Source: Ancistrus triradiatus (Eukaryota; Chordata; Actinopteri; Siluriformes; Loricariidae). From it: a DNA stretch of 64,000 bases. This document shows, piece by piece, positions 22,950 to 35,200 of this stretch. The number at the start of each line of letters is the position of its first letter. Within the stretch, counting starts at the first letter, position 1. The stretch is from the NCBI GenBank assembly GCA_025084515.1, contig JAJAGP010000278.1:231001-295000 (forward strand), written 5' to 3'. The translations under genes and the position numbers were made by a program. The notes beneath the pieces were generated by a model. It worked only from the letters and a program-made list of their open reading frames with translations, had not been told where the DNA came from and did not search any database.

Positions 22950-23290
22950 TGAAGCTGTTTAATGACTTGGTACAAAAGCAGCATCCATGCACTGCAGAGG
23001 GAGAAATATGGAAATCCCTTCCAATCTTTCTTCGAGGAACATTTTTTTTAAACATTTAAATAATTTTCTTACACATTTATTAATAAACTGGAGATCCTCT
23101 GCCCAGACTCTCCTCGCTTTTCCAGGATGCTGCTTTGTACCAAATCATGATTAGAAGCGCCTGATTCAAATCACATCATTATTTAGTTTTTTTTGTCATG
23201 TCATGTCATTACTAGCCCTAAATCGCCCCTGTCCCAACTTTTTTTGGAACGTGCTGCAGGCCTGAAAGGTAGCAATGGATGTTTATTAAC
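22950..23290. mobile_element. Truncated copy of the long-TIR DNA element
   Basis: Shares 'aactggagatcctctg', 'aaatcacatcattatttag' and 'ttggaacgtgctgcaggcc' with the right end of the larger element at 38.84-39.90 kb. The reversed words 'ggtacaaaagcagcatcc' and 'ggatgctgctttgtacc' inside it indicate a small fold-back form. Confidence 0.6.
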
Positions 23291-23911
23291 AAATGAAATG
23301 AAGTTCACCAAATTAAAAATAAATATTTTGGCTTATTATAATATATATAATATTTTTGGTATACTGACATTCAAAACCATTCTTTCAATTTTGTTAATGC
23401 TTGTTTTTTATTCTTTAAATGCTACACAATATGAAAAGGATTCAAGAAGAGGGAAAGAAATAACTAACGCCATATCCTAAGCATGAGGAAGGATGATTTC
23501 AATTGGTGGAAATATTCAATATTAACAACCATAAATAGTTCCTTCAGTTATTTTAAAATCACTCGATCACATTATTTACAATCTTTCATTAGAAAACAAT
23601 CGCAGTTTGAAGAGTTGAGCATCCTTACAGCAGAAACCTTGTCAGTAAACTATGAGGGCAGAAAAACAACAACAACAAAAATTTGAGAAATGTTCAATTT
23701 GATGTAATATCACCAAGCACTAAATCATACTGTCTACAATAAAATAAAAGTGAAAGTACATGTTTCTTACCACTTGTTTAATTTTCCATGAGTTTGTGAA
23801 TACTAAACAAAATAATATTAGCACACATTAAATAAAATTAAAATCTGTATTTAAAATTGCTTAATAAAAAAAATTTAATAAGCTTATGTTTGAATTTAGC
23901 TTGATGTTTAG

Positions 23912-24085
23912 CTGTCTTGAAAAGAGAAAAGGAGCCAAAATGAAAAACAGGGAAAAAGCTATAAAAGGAGCCCAAGAGAAAATGAATCTTTTGCAATGAA
24001 TCATGTTATTCTTTTGGTCTGTGTGTGTGCAGGGGTGCAGTTTTTCTTAGATACCCGTAGGGGGGGCTCCAAGGAAAAAAGGTTC
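23912..24085. repeat. hAT-like non-autonomous repeat, dispersed copy
   Basis: Starts 'agctgtcttgaaaagagaaa' and ends 'ggggctccaaggaaaaaagg', as in the array at 14.83-15.91 kb. No ORF. Confidence 0.65.
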
Positions 24086-25726
24086 TTCTTCTTATTTAGG
24101 GGTTTAGAAAAATGCTGAATTATGGAATTACTTAATTAAGAGGATTACAAGAGCATCCTCATTCCTACAAATTAGCAATTAGCTAAGCAGACTTTATGGA
24201 AATGAGAAGGCCAGGAACGAGAAGGTTTGCTCGGTGATCTCATTGCAGTTTAATGAGCAGATCATGTGTTTAGTGTCCTCAGGGAGCCGACGGTAACGCT
24301 ATATCCCCCCGCAGCATGGACGCCGACAAGTAACCCAGTGTGCCAGTGCTCAAACTGCTCAAGACTACCGGCTCACAAAGTGTGACTTAGTGGAGTGACC
24401 AAGTGGAGCTGCTGTACCATCACCGGATCTGGAGGAACGTGTGGCAAAATGAGAAGGATCTGAAGAGAAAATAAAGCAGAAATAGATCGGGGGGTTCCAA
24501 GGAGTGAATCAGGTGGTGAGAAACGCAAGTAGGAGATAAGAGCAAAAAACACGGATCAAGGCAGCGATAGTGTGGGATGTGATGAAAAAGTTATGAGCAG
24601 GGTCCAGCTTGTGTTACACTCAGCCGTGCCGAAATTAATGAACGCAAGAAGGAAAGGTGCAGGGATGGAGGGATGGACCAGCGACGGACAGATAGAGGAC
24701 ACTGGAAGGAACGACTGGGGACTCCTCAAGGTGAGGGCCAATTTTTAAGCAGTGTGTTGTTTTGGTGTCGTTTGGCTCATTAAAATGGTGAATTATTAAC
24801 CTTTATCTTTGAGGTCAATAATACAAAGGGGGCGACTGGTTTCGGTTGAAGTGCAGGACTGGAAAGGAAGAACATCTTAGTGCGGGAGTGGAAAGGAAGA
24901 ACATCTTAGCATGTGGGCTGGAACTCGTTCCTGAACAAGAGCTCTGAGAGAAAACAGAATTAGTAGTTAGTGGTCGTTAAGAGCAAAGACTCTATTAACA
25001 GAAGACGTTAATTAGCTAAGCTGAAGATCAGGAATGAGAAAGCTCGCTCCATGATTGTTCTGCGTGAGAACCCGTCAGATGAACACCCTCTTACACGCTT
25101 GTAACATCCTAATTAAGTAAATTACTTGTCAATTCCATCTTGATTGAATGTGCTTCAGCTAATCGTTGCCACCAAACCCGTCTGACCTTTGAGCCGAGCT
25201 GGACCGGGTGTCATTTCTGACCTACATCAAAATATCCTGTTTCTGGTAAGATCCCGCTAAGATCGCACCTATCACATGAACTGTCTTGTCGCCTTCCATG
25301 CCTAAATAATTTAGCGTTGGCTGGATTCTCACACATATACCAATCAGATGAATTAAGGTGTCCGATCCTTAAGGATCAGCACAGCGTTCCTGTTCTACTC
25401 ATCCTCCTGGCGTGCTGATACGGCAACTGAGGTTCGACACTTGGAGGACGCTGTGGATATTATTATGGTTTATTTAGGATCTTACCCTAATAAGTTGTAT
25501 TCTTTTTCCCTTATAGACCCAACTACAGCTCAGGAGCAGAGCGTCTTTATCTGTCACTACTGTGATATGGTGCTGAGTGCTGGGCGAATATTCAACGAAG
25601 GATCTCTGGCAGCAAGACAGAATTCTACCAGTGCTGTGCCAGTTTAACCTACAGCAAACTTCTCACAAATGAAGACTTTAGCTAATGAAGACCTGCACAA
25701 ACCAAACCAGGAGAGATTACTGAAAA

Positions 25727-28700
25727 ATGACTCGACTTGACTCTCCTCTGAAACAATCCGAGAGCCACACAGAGATGGAGTCACGGAGTAGAAACACCAG
25801 TAGAAGGGCCAGCGTCAGCCAGCGAACAGGTGAGTCCGGACATGCACTTTCCGGTTCTTAATATCGATCTGAACAGGATTCAGAGGGATAATTAAAGCCT
25901 CTGAAGGGTTTTGTGTCCCTTTCTTTGTATCTTGTGCCTTTCCATGACAGCCCTTTTGAAAGCAGCTTTATAAACAAACTGAATTACTTTAATTTTTAAG
26001 GAACAGGCAGTTTTATTCTGAACTACTACAGTTGTTGTCAGGTGGGGGCCAAATTGCCTGACTTGTGATCATTATTATTATTACACACTGAGTGAATCAT
26101 TTTTATTCTTTTGTAAGGATGTGTGTGCAGATCTACTCTGTTGGGATGTGAAAGAAAATGCCAAGGTTAAGTTTGATTTTAGTAACTTTAGCTGTCTTGA
26201 AAAGAGAAAACAAGCCAAAGTGAAAAAAAGCTATAATACGAACACAACAGAAAGTAAGAACGCTATTATTTCAGTTAATTTTGGGAGGAAAAAAAAGATT
26301 TGCAATGAATCACTTTATTCTTTTTTCTGTGTGTGTGTGTGTGAGCTTTTCTTAGATACTCCTAGGGGGGCTCCAAGGAAAAAAGGTTGGGAACCACTGA
26401 TATAAGGTGTATTCCATCCATTAGATCCAGTTACAACACTTGTTCCTCTGTTAGAATCAAGACCAGAGAGGGACCACAGCAGCACCCGTGCCATTTTCCA
26501 GAGGGCCAGCCGCTTCCTGTCCCACGACCGAGACCCTCAGGATGGCAGGCCTTCGACTCCCATTCGGTACTACGAGAGAGGGCACCCTCTTCCTAGCAAC
26601 TGCAGTCCTGAACGTAAGGCCACCATTCCTTTCCGAAACCCCGAACTGGGCCTCCCATCCTACAGGAGGCGCCAGGACACGCTCAACGACGAGACCGTGA
26701 GCGGCCTCTCCCCACAACGCCACATGACTTACTCAAACTTCCGACGGGGCGAGAGCCAGTCACGTGCGAGCCCTCGTTCTGGGAGTCCACGGTCCACCAA
26801 CGTGTCACCTCACAGACAGAGGGAGTCCCGTAGTTCCTCGCATCACAGAGGCTCTGTCTCTCAGCGTCACGCGGCTTCTCACGCGTCTTCCCAAAGGACT
26901 TCTGGGAAATGCAGTCCAGCAGTGAGACGAGACTCACGCATGCAGTCCCCTTCTCAAATTTCCACCTCGAACAAATATTCATCACGACACTCCCACTCCC
27001 AAAAGCAAAGTCCCTACCAGAGCAGTTACGGACATAGCCTGGACTCTGAAAAGTTGTATCGCAATCTACAATCGATCGCCAGCTCGGCAGAGTCAGACAG
27101 TAGCTATCAAGGGAGAAGGGGGTGGTCCAAAAGGTCCAGAGCTCACATGGAAATGGACGGTCACTATTACGAAAATGGCAGAAGCCAGCGCAACAGCGGT
27201 TATAGCAGTCAGAAAAGCGGACGCAGTGCCTGCAACAGCAGGGATTTCTCACCACCACGTAGCCAGATCTCACATAAAGGTAGCAGCCATCCGAGTGGAT
27301 GTAACAGTCGCCACAGTGGTCGTGACACGAGCTGTAACACGGGCTCTAACAGTCCTGGTTCAGCTCCCTATAGAGAGAACGATAAGAAGGGCCACAGAAA
27401 ACAAAAGACTGACAAAGGAGAAGCAAAATCAGACAGGCAGTCCAGAAGAGAATTTCAAAGTCATTTCCAAATCAACCCCACTTCTCCTGAGCCATCCCAC
27501 GATCCCCCGCCAAAAAAACAGCCAGGACCGATAACAGACACCCAGAATGCCGAGAGAAGCAAAAGCACCATTCGACGAGGCCTAGAGGCACTGATACTTT
27601 CCGAAAACACAAGATCTACAAGCCAGCCGCCTGTGCCGGAGATGACCATAGAGGACTACGTGATCATAGCTGATATTCCCAAAGTGAATCTGTATCCGGA
27701 TGAAGAGGAGCCACTCGTAGTGAGAAGGAGGCCTCAGAGTCGCAGTCCATGCCGGGACAACCGACACAGGTCAGAGGGGACGATACACATGTCAACCCAA
27801 ATCCCAGCAGTCCAAGGGGTTTGGAAATGTCACACACCAAGTTTTTAGAGTTTTTATGAATTGTATGAGCTCAAATCAAGTCAAATTTCAGTAGCCTTTC
27901 TGGAGTTTACTAAATGGGTTATGGAAGTCCAAAGCTATTTAGGGGGTCCAATAGTGTTGTAGTACTATGGTCTTGAGATAAACTAGTGGTCTTGGCCTCA
28001 TTTCAGTCTCAACCTCATTTGGACTCATCTCGGTCTCGGGGTAAGGTGGTTGAGACCAGCCGAGTCCGATGCGTCTGTCTGAGGTAACGTTAATTATAAA
28101 CTGAACTTTTTTCTATCGATATTAAATATCAACAATCTATTCAAACAGAATAAATCAGTCTTTTCTTTACAAGCCTAAATAAAATCCGCACTCTAATTGG
28201 CTAAAAAACAAGCTCCTGCTCTTCTCGTTCTTCTCAATCAATGAACACATTTTATTTTGAACAGTCTGACGTTAAATTTATCCGGTGATTCTGATTCAGT
28301 TTGAGAGAAGAAGGGAAACAGAATCATCATCATCATTTACCTCCAAAAGTTACATTACCTTAGTTTGACTAAGATTATAATATAATAATAATTAATTTAA
28401 GCTACAGTATAGGCTACATATTATTTAATGTTATATTTTACAAAATATATGATGATATATAATATTATTTATTAATATATCTCATGTATAATTAATGATA
28501 ATGAAATGAAGGTAAAGTGAATTACTGAATAAATTTTTTTTCTATTTTCTTCATTTTGTTCTTGTATGATGAGAAAAAATCTTAATCTGGTCTCGGTCTC
28601 GTCGCGGTCTTGACTTAGACTCAAAGTGTCGTGGTCTCGGTCTTGACTCAGACTCAGCTACTAAAAGGTCTTGACTTGGACTCAATATGTCCGAGTTTTG

Positions 28701-31700
28701 GTCTTGGTTCAGACTCCATATATCCCAGTCTTGGTCTTGAGTCAGACTCCATATGTCCCGGTCTTGGTCTTGAATCAGACTCCATATGTCCCGGTCCTGG
28801 TCTTGACTCAGACTCCATATGTCCCGGTCTTGGTCTTGGTTCAGACTCCATATATCCCAGTCTTGGTCTTGAGTCAGACTCCATATGTCCCAGTCTTGGT
28901 CTTGACTCAGACTCCATATGTCCCGGTCTTGGTCTTGGTCTTGGCTCAGACTCCATATATCCCAGTCTTGGTCTTGAATCAGACTCCATATGTCCCGGTC
29001 TTGGTCCTTGGTCTTGGCTCAGACTCCATATGTCCCGGTCTTGGTCTTGACTCAGACTCCATATGTCCCCGTCTTGGTCTTGGTCTTGACTCAAGACTCC
29101 ATATATCCCAATCTTGGTCTTGAATCAGACTCCATATGTCCTCGGTCTTGGTCTTGGTCTTGGCTCAGACTCCATATGTCCCCGGTCTTGGTCTTGACTC
29201 AGACTCCATATGTCCCGGTCTTGGTCTTGACTCAGACTCCCATATATCCCAGTCTTGGTCTTGAATCAGACTCCATATGTCCCGGTCCTGGTTCTTGACT
29301 CAGACTCCATATGTCCCGGTCTTGGTCTTGGTTCAGACTCCATATATCCCAATCTTGGTCTTGAGTCAGACTCCATATGTCCTGTCTTTGGTCTTGACTC
29401 AGACTCCATATGTCCCGGTCTTGGTCTTGGTCTTGGCTCAGACTCCATATATCCCCAGTCTTGGTCTTGAATCAGACTCCATATGTCCCGGTCTTGGTCT
29501 TGGTTCAGACTCCATATGTCCCGGTCTTGGTCTTGACTCAGACTCCATATGGTCCCGGTCTTGGTCTTGGTCTTGGCTCAGACTCCATATGTCCCGGTCT
29601 TGGTCTTGGTCTTGGCTCAGACTCCATATGTCCCCGGTCTTGGTCTTGAATCAGACTCCATATGTCCCGGTCTTGGTCTTGGTCTTGGCTCAGACTCCAT
29701 ATGTCCCGGTCTTCTTGGTCTTGGTCTTGGCTCAGACTCCATATATCCCAGTCTTGGTCTTGAATCAGACTCCATATGTCCCGGTCTTGGGTCTTGGTTC
29801 AGACTCTCCATATGTCCCGGTCTTGGTCTTGACTCAGACTCCATATTCCCCGGTCTTGGTCTTGGTCTTGGCTCAGACTCCATATGTTCCCGTCTTGGTC
29901 TTGAATCAGAACTCCAATGTCCAGGTCTTGGTCTTGGTCTTGGCTCAGACTCCATATGTCCCGGTCTTGGTCTTGACTCAGACTCCGTATGTCCCGGTCT
30001 TGGTCTTTACTTGGACTCGGACTAGTAGTCTTGACTACAGCACTAAATTAAACTCAGAAACTCAGATGAATAAATGATTCCTTTTATGTGACTATACGCT
30101 GAATCACTGACACAGGATGACTGTGTGAAGCTTTTTCAGTCAGACGTTAGCTCGACCTAGATCTTTGGATAGCTAAAGGCTAGTATGGACCGGGCAGATG
30201 ACAGCGATCATCCTAGTCTCCCCTTTAGCTCTATCACTGAAAGACAAATAAACAAGTGTAATAGAAAGTGATATTCCATATATATATGCTACTCTAATAA
30301 CTGTAAAATGTTCTCTGTGTTATGATATTTTGCTTCCTGTTTTCTGCTACAGTGAGGGAAGAGAAAGCTCAGGTGAATACAGAGAAATGGAGGAACGTGG
30401 GAGAGGGCGAGAGCGGGGAAGAGACCGGCGAGAACGGGAAAAAAGACATCATGACAAGGACACGGGAGGCTCATCTGAAACCAACAGCACCGTCTCGGGC
30501 CAGACCCAGGTCTCACAGGTGAGGTACAGAGCTCCACACCTTTTGAAGCTATGAACCTCCCCAAACCCAGGTGGATATTGGTTTATTGCCACACCCTACC
30601 TTAAGCAAGTCCTTATCCCTTGGTTGTTTGGATTGCTTCCTGTACTAACTGTAGGTAACTTTGTATAAAAATGTCTGACAAATTGATTAATATAAATGTT
30701 TGCCTATGGGAGGTAGATGTGTGGATAATGGTTACAAGCACGGTTTTACTATAAGAACATGACAGACTGTCATGTCCAACTACACCCTGGGGCATCATCC
30801 AACCAGAATTATGGGTCCAGGATGAGGTCATCTTCAGTTTATGGGGGAAAATGTCCAGGAAACCTATCTGAGTCACTGGCAGCTGGTGGTAAGAGCCAGC
30901 GGTTCCTGATTACAGAGGTTAGAATGCCTGAACTTGGGTTGCACGGTTAAGGTCCAACAGTGCGATTATGGAACTCTGTGATGGACTGGTGCACTGTCCA
31001 GGGTGTACCCCTGCCTGAGCCCAGTGAATTCTTGAACGCTCCTACGACTAAAAGGTCTTGACTTGGATGCAATGTGTCCCGGTCTTGGTCTTGACTGAGA
31101 CTCAACTACTAAAAGGTCTTGACTCAGAATCGATTTGTCCCATTCTTGATCTTGAATTCTGTGATGGACCGGCGTCTGCACCGAGCAGAGTGATGTCCCA
31201 AACCTTCTAATGACCCTGACCATAAAAAGTGGGGTCAAAATGAGATGCTTTGGGTTTGCATTTCACTTGTAGTCTAAGAAACTCTAATGGTTAACTGAGA
31301 AAACGCTGCTCTTTGATGCTGTACTCATTCCAAAACTTATTGGGAAAGAATGAAGATAATAAAGAAATGAAATATCTGAAAATGCTAATAAAATATTAGG
31401 GGGTTTGATGGGGAAGCTTTTTGGCACTGTAATGGATAGTTTGGCTACAGTTCGGGACAAGCCAAACCCTTTACCACTTAGGGACCTGAATGGGAAAGAG
31501 TTCGACTTCCATAGAAATTATACACCCAAGTGTTTGTACAATAACATACAGTACTGTGTAAAAGTCTTAGGACACCATTAGACCAGATATACCATTGTTT
31601 CAGGCATAGTATTATGACTATAGATAAGTATTCCTCAGTCTCTTTAGTAGAATACAAACAGGAGATACAGGGAATTTGTTTGTAGTATTAAAATCTGAAA

Positions 31701-32227
31701 ATAAGAAGAAAAACACCTTCTACAGGATACAGTGGTAAGTATTTAGTGTTTCCTCCCCTTACACTTGAGTAATATCAGCATCTGGCAGCTCCATCAAGAA
31801 ATCAAGCTTGATCAGAAATGCTTTTTGGAAGGGTAGCAGCCAAGAAACAGGGTGAAAAGGGTGAACAGGGTGAAAAGGCTAAGATATGATAAAGCTCATA
31901 AAGATTGGAATGAGGATCAGTGGAAAAGAGGTTTATGTAGTGACAAATCCAAGTTTGATATGTTTGGGTGGAATTGTCAACAATACGTTACATATGGTCA
32001 TTACCTTGGCAAAAACAACAAATCTAATCGTGGTCTAAGACTTTTGTACAGTACTGTACATGTGGTACAAACCGTCAGTATCCAAATGCACCAGTTTATT
32101 TTGAGTGTTTGTGGAAATATCTACCCTAGCTTGTTTTTCTTGGTGGTAGAGATCCAGAGAAGAAAACAAAGCATCAAAAAGAGATGAGGGTGGTCAACGT
32201 GACCAGACTCTGATGCAGGTAAGCTAT

Positions 32228-32296
<69 letters not shown>

Positions 32297-35200
32297 GGGG
32301 TGTTCAGTTTCCAGTTCAGCTTGGCTACAGGTGTCCAGTCTTCCAGGTAAACATGCAGCGGAGACGAAAACGCCACACACAGGTATGTACTTTCAGAAAG
32401 GAAACTTGTATGAGATGAACTGATAGAAGTTTAGAAGTAAATGATGTTTTTGCTACTAATCTGCAAGGAATAAGGGCTTGTCTCAGTCAAACACTTGATG
32501 CTAGATTAGTAGCAAGGAAACTGGTATAGGTCACGGGACCGACTGTGTGAGACAAGTGCCAAACCTCAAGGAGGATGTTAGCAGGGTTGCCAGATCTCAA
32601 ATGATCTCACGGAGTTAAATGGTTATATTAATGTTAAAGGATATAATATATATTCTATATATCTATATATTATTATTATATTATTTTATATGTATATATA
32701 AACTTCCTATAACACTAAAAAATAGTATTTGTTAGCTGTGCCTGGTCTCTAACATTACACTTTAGAATTAAATATAATGATTCAAATGATTTGCATTGTG
32801 TTGTCACTCTGTAAGACACATGTCTAGCAGTTAATGATCTCTCACCAAGAGGTACACTTACTTAAAAGTAGCAGCTGAGAGCCTTTTTATAGGGCAGTGG
32901 GGGAGCACTTTTATGCCCTCTTGTAACCCAGTGTCTAATCAGACCACACCTGTAATCATTTACATATCTGCCTGAGACAGAATTGCATCACTTCTATCTG
33001 GGTGCTTTATTTTTGTTGTTGTTAATGAGTATATTTTACTTTAAAACAGTAGTGTTAGTATTATCTTATTACTATAACGTCTCGGGGAGCTCGAGTGACA
33101 CAGCAGTCTAAAATGCTAGCCCACTGACCAGCATGTCCATGTCCAAATCACAACATACTCTGATTTTTTCCTGTTTTGTTGTTGTTATCGTTTAGTTTAA
33201 GACACACTTACACGTGTGTTCTCCATGGATAGGTGTCCATGACCCTAAAAAGAGGTTAAAACGTGAAAATAATCGTAAATATGTAAACAATTATACCGAA
33301 AGGCTATATTTAATACCTGGCAACCCTGACCGTTATTTTTGAATGACCTGTATTTCTGTGTGAAGCTGATGAAAAGTTATCGATTACAAAAGAAAGCAGC
33401 GATTTGATTTTTGTCCCTCATTTGCTACTAAAATCACACAATATATTCATTTATTACTGGAATAAAGCTGAATAGGCACTACTGGAGAAAGTTTTAGCCC
33501 CAGACGTTTTCACACAGGGCAGACCGTGCAATACGGAAACTGTTCAACCGCCTAGTGACTAATGCTGTCTTCCTGTTTCATGCAATCGACCGGCTGCTTC
33601 ATCCAACCATGACTGTGAGTTCCTTCTTAATTCAGCACTAACATGTAGAGTAAATTACATTAATGTCATGTGTGTACGGCATTCAGAACTGTAACTGAAT
33701 CTCCATAGATCAACTGCAGACTCATTGTGCCTGTCCAGTATAACAGCTTACACTTAGGGGTGTGCGATATTGACCAAATATGATATCTCGATATTTTTGT
33801 GATTTAATCAATAACAATAATTAGACGATACTTTGGTGGTGCAGATCTAAGGTCAAACGTTATCTGAACCCATCTCTCTCGACTGCCCGAATTGGCACTG
33901 TGTCTTTAGCGATGTAATTGGTGACAGCATTTGTCACATATGTCTTGTCATTTTGTCATTGCTTTTCTTGTCGTAAGGCACTTTTTTTGCAGAATGATTC
34001 CTCTAAGCTTTGCTGGGTTTGTTTTTGTGGTGCTACCTTGGCTGGTTTAAAGTCCTCCTCAGAAATTCGGAGATCGTTATAACAACATGATATGCGTTCA
34101 AGTGGTTTTGGTCGGGTGGTGAAAATAGGCCCCATAAGACAACTTTAGTTTTTACTTCTGTCTTTGCATAGTTAAAAACAGCAAGTTTGTAAAAGATAAT
34201 GAAGTGAACAAGAAACGCATTACGCAATGTTGTTTTTTTGCGTATTTCTTAGTCATTTTAAAAAGTCTTTAACCTGCAGGTGTTCTGCTTAATAACAGTA
34301 CGAACTGTCTACCTCAATGGAATCGCAACGGACGCGTATCAGTAGCAGCATCCATACTGGCAGCTGCCATGGCGTTTTGCTACTGACACGCCCCCAACTC
34401 GGAAAGTCAGGATTCCCACTAGTAAATACGACATTGTGGTGCCGGTCATGTGCGCTCACCTGGTAAATACGATGTTTCCGACACCACTTGAAGGCAGCTT
34501 AAGCCTGTCGTGGGCGGTTGAATGCTGAAGTTTGTCATAATCTTCATATTCTGCACGCGGTTAGCTCACAGATGGTGAAATACATTCGTTGTTGAGCTAC
34601 CTTTAACAGCAATCGATTTCCGACAGACTGCAGATCGCTGTGTTTGAGGAACGTCCGTCTGTTCAAAGCCAAACCACCTCCATGTGAGCGAGGACGAGCC
34701 ACGTCTAGCAATTCAATCTAACGACGTAGACTGCTAGGCTGGTGGTGTCTGTAGTTTGTCTCCTGGTGCAGTTTGTTCACTCACTTTTAACTTCAGTCTA
34801 GAATGCTAGCTTGATAAGTGCATGCTGTATGCTCTTGGTGCCCCTGTGCAGTAGTCTGTCCTACCCGGCTACATGGCACGATGAATACGTGAGCTCTTAA
34901 GGCCTGTTTTTGACTGTTTTTTCATGGCTTGCTCATCACTAAAACAATAATGAAGACATTATCGATACATATTGCACGCCCGTTGTATAGCTATAAACAG
35001 TTACCTTTCAGAGCGACAGCTGTATTGTGATTTTTCTTCCACAGCTCGACGTACTCGACATCAAAAAGGGATGGATGTTCATGTTGGACGACACAGCGGA
35101 AGTAAGGATTTATATATTTTGAGATTGAACTCCTGAAAAAATATTAAGAGGGCACTCCAGATTTTCTTAAAATCAACGAGTTTGTGGTAAACCAGAGAAA

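Larger units (their letters stand above)
21118..25726. other. Intergenic DNA between Delta and the TRIOBP-like gene
   Basis: No gene recognised. Repeats seen: a Tc1-type terminal remnant at about 22,490-22,700 ('caaacttttggctacatat'), a one-ended copy of the long-TIR element at 22,950-23,290, and an hAT-like copy at 23,912-24,085. The TRIOBP-like promoter and any non-coding first exon must lie here, but I could not place them. Confidence 0.45.

Noticed and set aside
25441..25647. 68-codon frame upstream of TRIOBP
   Set aside because: No family resemblance and not in frame with the first coding exon; the ATG at 25,727 has a stop two codons before it.
28600..30025. CRISPR-like array of regular repeats
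   Set aside because: There are no unique spacers between repeats and the host is a vertebrate; it is a minisatellite.
28631..30077. Several overlapping long frames on both strands
   Set aside because: Produced by a minisatellite with unit lengths divisible by three; simple repetitive peptide, no domain, located in an intron.
30355..30554. Alternative frames over the region after 30.35 kb
   Set aside because: Only the frame continuing phase 2 from TRIOBP exon 2 joins correctly and gives the Arg/Glu-rich exon 3.
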